Assembly: GCA_028869495.1 (NCBI GenBank) | Contig: JAGWRY010000288.1 | Coordinates: 1 to 5,737 of the forward strand | Origin: Elusimicrobiota bacterium | GTDB taxonomy: Bacteria; Elusimicrobiota; Elusimicrobia; UBA1565; UBA9628 | Direction of reading: 5' to 3' | Length of the DNA stretch: 5,737 nucleotides | Shown here: positions 5,001 through 5,737 of the stretch, piece after piece | Position numbering within the stretch: position 1 is the first letter of the stretch | Layout of the letters: the number at the start of each line of letters is the position of its first letter | Made by a program: the position numbers and the translations under genes | Notes under the pieces: model-generated | Seen by the model: the letters and a program-made list of their open reading frames with translations, nothing else | Told to the model about the DNA's origin: nothing | The model's database searches: none

Positions 5001-5737
5001 GAGGAGGCGTAGAAGGTCGAGGCGTCGGGGCCAGGGTACTGCGCGCCGCCGATCACGTCGAGTATCGTCACCGGCGGAGTCGCGTCGAGCGAGACGGTGG
5101 CGCTCTTCAGAGACTCCTGGTTGCCCACATTGTCCGTGGCCTGCCAAGCAAGCGTCCGTGGCCCCTCGGGAGAGGTCAGCGTGATCGTCGAGACATAAGG
5201 CGCGAACGCCCCGCCGTCGAGCCGATAGAGCAGGTCGTGGACGCCCGAGGCCACGCCCGCGACCAGCGGGTCCTGCGAGGCCAGCGTGAAAGACGTGACC
5301 GTGCTGACGAAGAGCGTGCTCGGCGCCTGGTACTGCGGTGCGCCAATCGTCAGCTGAGACACCGGAGCCGTCGCGTCTACGTAGACCGTGGCGGACTTGG
5401 TCAGCTCGAGGTTGCCGACGTTGTCCTGGCTCTGGAAGGCGACCGTGCGGATACCCTCGATCAGACCGAAGGTCGAGACGTAGTTCTGGAACGGCGCGCC
5501 GTCGAGCGAGTAGCGCGTGAACGAGACGCCCGAGGCCACGTCGTTGGTCACGGGATCGGTCGCGGTCAGCGTGTAGAAGAAGTCCGCCGGGGCGTAGTCG
5601 TGCGTGTTCGCTGTGAAGAACGCCCCGCTGGGCGAGAAGGCGGTAACGGGCGGCGTCGCATCGGACTGCAGGCTCAAGGTCTGGACCGCCGAGACGTTGC
5701 CGACCTTGTCCACGGCGCGGTAGGCGAGCGTGTGGCG
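2009..5737 (-). CDS. Large secreted multidomain surface protein (OmpL47-type repeats, NHL propeller, ZU5-like, T9SS-type C-terminal domain), 5' end outside the window
   Basis: The frame is open to the right edge. The eight codons before the GTG at 5713 read RHTLAYRA and complete an Ig-repeat motif, so that GTG is internal and the true start lies outside the window. Residues below count from that GTG. In order: OmpL47-like Ig repeats to 507; a different Ig-like domain at 508-613, with a WDTTALKGWQTLRLTATDK core; six NHL repeats at about 616-957; a ZU5-like domain at about 972-1114; and a FlgD-Ig/T9SS-type domain at 1133-1234 (FPNPSRGN, YDLTGRK, SGVYYYVI, ending RVGVVK). The stop is TAA at 2011-2009. 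There are no transmembrane segments and only two cysteines (526 and 887), which fits an exported, repeat-built adhesin or scaffold. No catalytic domain is visible. It is the first visible gene of the operon and probably the cargo of the PorV-like barrel that follows. The domain reading is firm; the cell-surface role is inferred. Confidence 0.95.
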   Translation of the reverse strand, partial: RHTLAYRAVDKVGNVSAVQTLSLQSDATPPVTAFSPSGAFFTANTHDYAPADFFYTLTATDPVTNDVASGVSFTRYSLDGAPFQNYVSTFGLIEGIRTVAFQSQDNVGNLELTKSATVYVDATAPVSQLTIGAPQYQAPSTLFVSTVTSFTLASQDPLVAGVASGVHDLLYRLDGGAFAPYVSTITLTSPEGPRTLAWQATDNVGNQESLKSATVSLDATPPVTILDVIGGAQYPGPDASTFYASSGTRFALISTDAASGVAFTRWQDDGGAFQTYLTTITLAEGVHSLAYQSQDNVANLEVLRSTTALIDATAPVSTAAVGSPSFTAADGTLYVSTATPVTLAAADPALSTSVAGSGAGTPGSGVARIEVSIDSGAFIPYASALTFAEGRHTVVFRAVDNVGNVEASHLLALSADATPPDSSLAIGSPQFALSSATVLVSSLTPLGVAANDPIVAGVASGVQASYYRVAVGTAPFALFTSSFSLAPPDGLQTVQFYSVDHVLNAEAVKSETLLLDSTPPQVALVSPRGGSGICAVVKGRIPVLGSATDLHFAAYRLEYASGENATTGYVLISSAAVSVSSGTLGTWDTTALKGWQTLRLTATDKVANTASVAINVFVGDPGELMVLGNDDIFNMPQGVAVDSTSNIYVADTNDDEIQVFSSTGAPLSIVGGRDKWNDHDDHWDKDDTSSTATLKLNKPQGVAVDASGDVFIADTNNDRVLEVSATGQVLLSVGRMTGKNGRDEDWRHWGDDGVQFVPGSAAGQFNQPTDVAVGAAGNIYVADSQNHRVQKLGPDGTPVLSFDLPPVSSHGDDHDDDKNHEDAKNEKAGPLGRPAALALDDAGHIYVADPDGGRALEFDATGQLLRTIPIPGGTDDKHPVQGQPDGIAVSPDGNCILVADALSDRVFKFDAQGALTLVFGAHGRFDARKGGIDFNKPAGLAFAPDGTLLVADRNNDRVERFGAPTGQPALVTPPDPDNPDVIVQEVVSKDQGGTVERDDKAAVTFPPGALPSDLKVSVSTMSASSLADADRMNEVAANEGMAPAYAPVEYGPEGTKFATPVTLTIPYDPQQVAAAGMSEDSLAVRYWDPTKGDWQTMPSTVDKANHTVTAKTPHFSLYQVLGSTGTGTIAPLAVADPTFTYHDAYAFPNPSRGNAAVTFRIEPGLADSVSVRVYDLTGRKIHESSDFTEKVITDPNGLGQQYDFEHVWRVDGVASGVYYYVITATKSGKSDIRHSGRVGVVK
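2012..2317 (-). other. C-terminal FlgD-Ig-like / T9SS type A-like sorting domain
   Basis: The last 102 residues (1133-1234) carry the sequence of motifs seen in T9SS type A and FlgD-Ig C-terminal domains: YAFPNPSRGNAAVTFRI, then VSVRVYDLTGRKI, then a VWRVDGVASGVYYYVITA segment, and a basic end RVGVVK. In T9SS organisms such a domain targets cargo across the outer membrane and is usually removed on attachment. A simple FlgD-like Ig fold without a signal function cannot be excluded, but the PorV-like gene directly downstream favours the sorting reading. Confidence 0.75.
2372..2800 (-). other. ZU5-like domain ending in an HFS motif
   Basis: Residues about 972-1114 of the large protein begin with QGGTVERDDKAAVTFPPGAL, which fits the ZU5 opening (GG, then a strand, then PPGAL). 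They continue with YGPEGTKFATPVTLTIPY and a WDPTKGDWQTM segment. This order is typical of bacterial ZU5-like beta-sandwich domains in extracellular proteins. The last strand reads TPHFSLYQVLG, with His-Phe-Ser at 1106-1108. The domain links the propeller to the C-terminal sorting domain. The assignment rests on motif recognition only. Confidence 0.65.
2843..3868 (-). other. Six NHL repeats, probable six-bladed beta-propeller domain
   Basis: The NHL core (PxGVAVDxxGxIYVADTxNxRVxxF) occurs six times in the large protein, starting near residues 627, 688, 757, 823, 873 and 926. Six such repeats are the usual number for one closed NHL propeller. Blades 1-3 keep the PQGVAVD or PTDVAV and VADT/VADS signatures; blade 4 (PAALALDDAG, VADPDGG) and blade 5 (PDGIAVSPDGN, VADALSD) are slightly divergent. 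Long polar insertions rich in Asp, His, Trp and Lys separate blades 1/2, 2/3 and 3/4, at the position where ordinary NHL repeats carry a short glycine-rich linker. NHL propellers bind proteins, glycans or nucleic acids; the ligand here cannot be told. Confidence 0.88.
4193..5737 (-). repeat. Array of five complete and one partial OmpL47-type Ig-like repeats
   Basis: Complete units begin at the DATPPV/DATAPV motif, at residues 18, 113, 210, 303 and 408 of the large protein (DNA starts 5662, 5377, 5086, 4807 and 4492). They are 95, 97, 93, 105 and 100 residues long, and the tail of a sixth unit runs off the right edge. The shared pattern is DATxPV, then GxPxY/F, then xxVSSxT, then DPxxxGVASGV, then Y/RxLDGGAFxxY, then STxTLxEGxHTLxYQAxDNVGNxE. 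This matches the OmpL47-type beta-barrel/Ig-like repeat seen in surface proteins. Unit 4 has an extra Gly/Ser/Pro-rich stretch before its SGV motif, unit 3 lacks the extra VAG-type residues there, and unit 5 is the most divergent. The role is probably a rigid stalk holding the propeller away from the N-terminal part; that is inference. Confidence 0.85.

Noticed and set aside
4497..5147. Minus-strand frame of 216 codons and a 155-codon one at 2695-3162
   Set aside because: Both are out-of-frame readings of the large gene, rich in Arg/Gly or Arg/Ser and without motifs.

Overview
The window carries one leftward-reading (minus-strand) operon of three genes, from the right edge to about position 668. 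Left of it are some 667 bases with no gene I can firmly call. The DNA is GC-rich and the operon genes use mostly G/C at third codon positions. The protein types point to a Gram-negative bacterium with an outer membrane and a type-IX-secretion-like (T9SS) surface export route. OmpL47-type repeats, an NHL propeller, a ZU5-like domain and a C-terminal FlgD-Ig/T9SS-type sorting domain sit next to a PorV/PorQ-family barrel. I associate this combination with high-GC Elusimicrobiota, or otherwise an FCB-type phylum. That placement is inference; no marker gene is present.

Layout from right to left, in the direction of transcription. (1) 5737..2009: the 3' part of a very large secreted multidomain protein, with its 5' end outside the window. 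At least 1242 residues are visible: five complete and one partial OmpL47-like Ig repeats of about 95-105 residues, one different Ig-like domain, six NHL repeats (probably one six-bladed propeller) with unusual Asp/His/Trp-rich inter-blade loops, a ZU5-like domain ending in an HFS motif, and a FlgD-like/T9SS-type C-terminal domain. (2) 2009..1104: a 301-residue PorV/PorQ-family outer-membrane beta-barrel protein whose ATG overlaps the upstream stop (TAATG). (3) 1099..668: a 143-residue soluble protein of unknown function, starting 4 bases after the porV-like stop.

How they may work together: the large protein looks like a surface or extracellular adhesin-like cargo. Its last domain resembles a T9SS signal, and PorV is known in T9SS to carry cargo from the translocon to the attachment machinery. 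A PorV-like gene translationally coupled to its likely cargo suggests a dedicated export partner. The small third protein has no visible export signal and its role is open.

The left 667 bases hold three copies of a TTTATCG-centred, partly palindromic repeat (about 41-179), a 10-bp tandem repeat inside a 9-bp inverted repeat (525-588), and a weak hairpin after the operon. On the minus strand there is also a reading frame with an N-terminus resembling class-II glutamine amidotransferases (MCGI...), broken by an amber stop. None of these is strong enough to call a functional gene.
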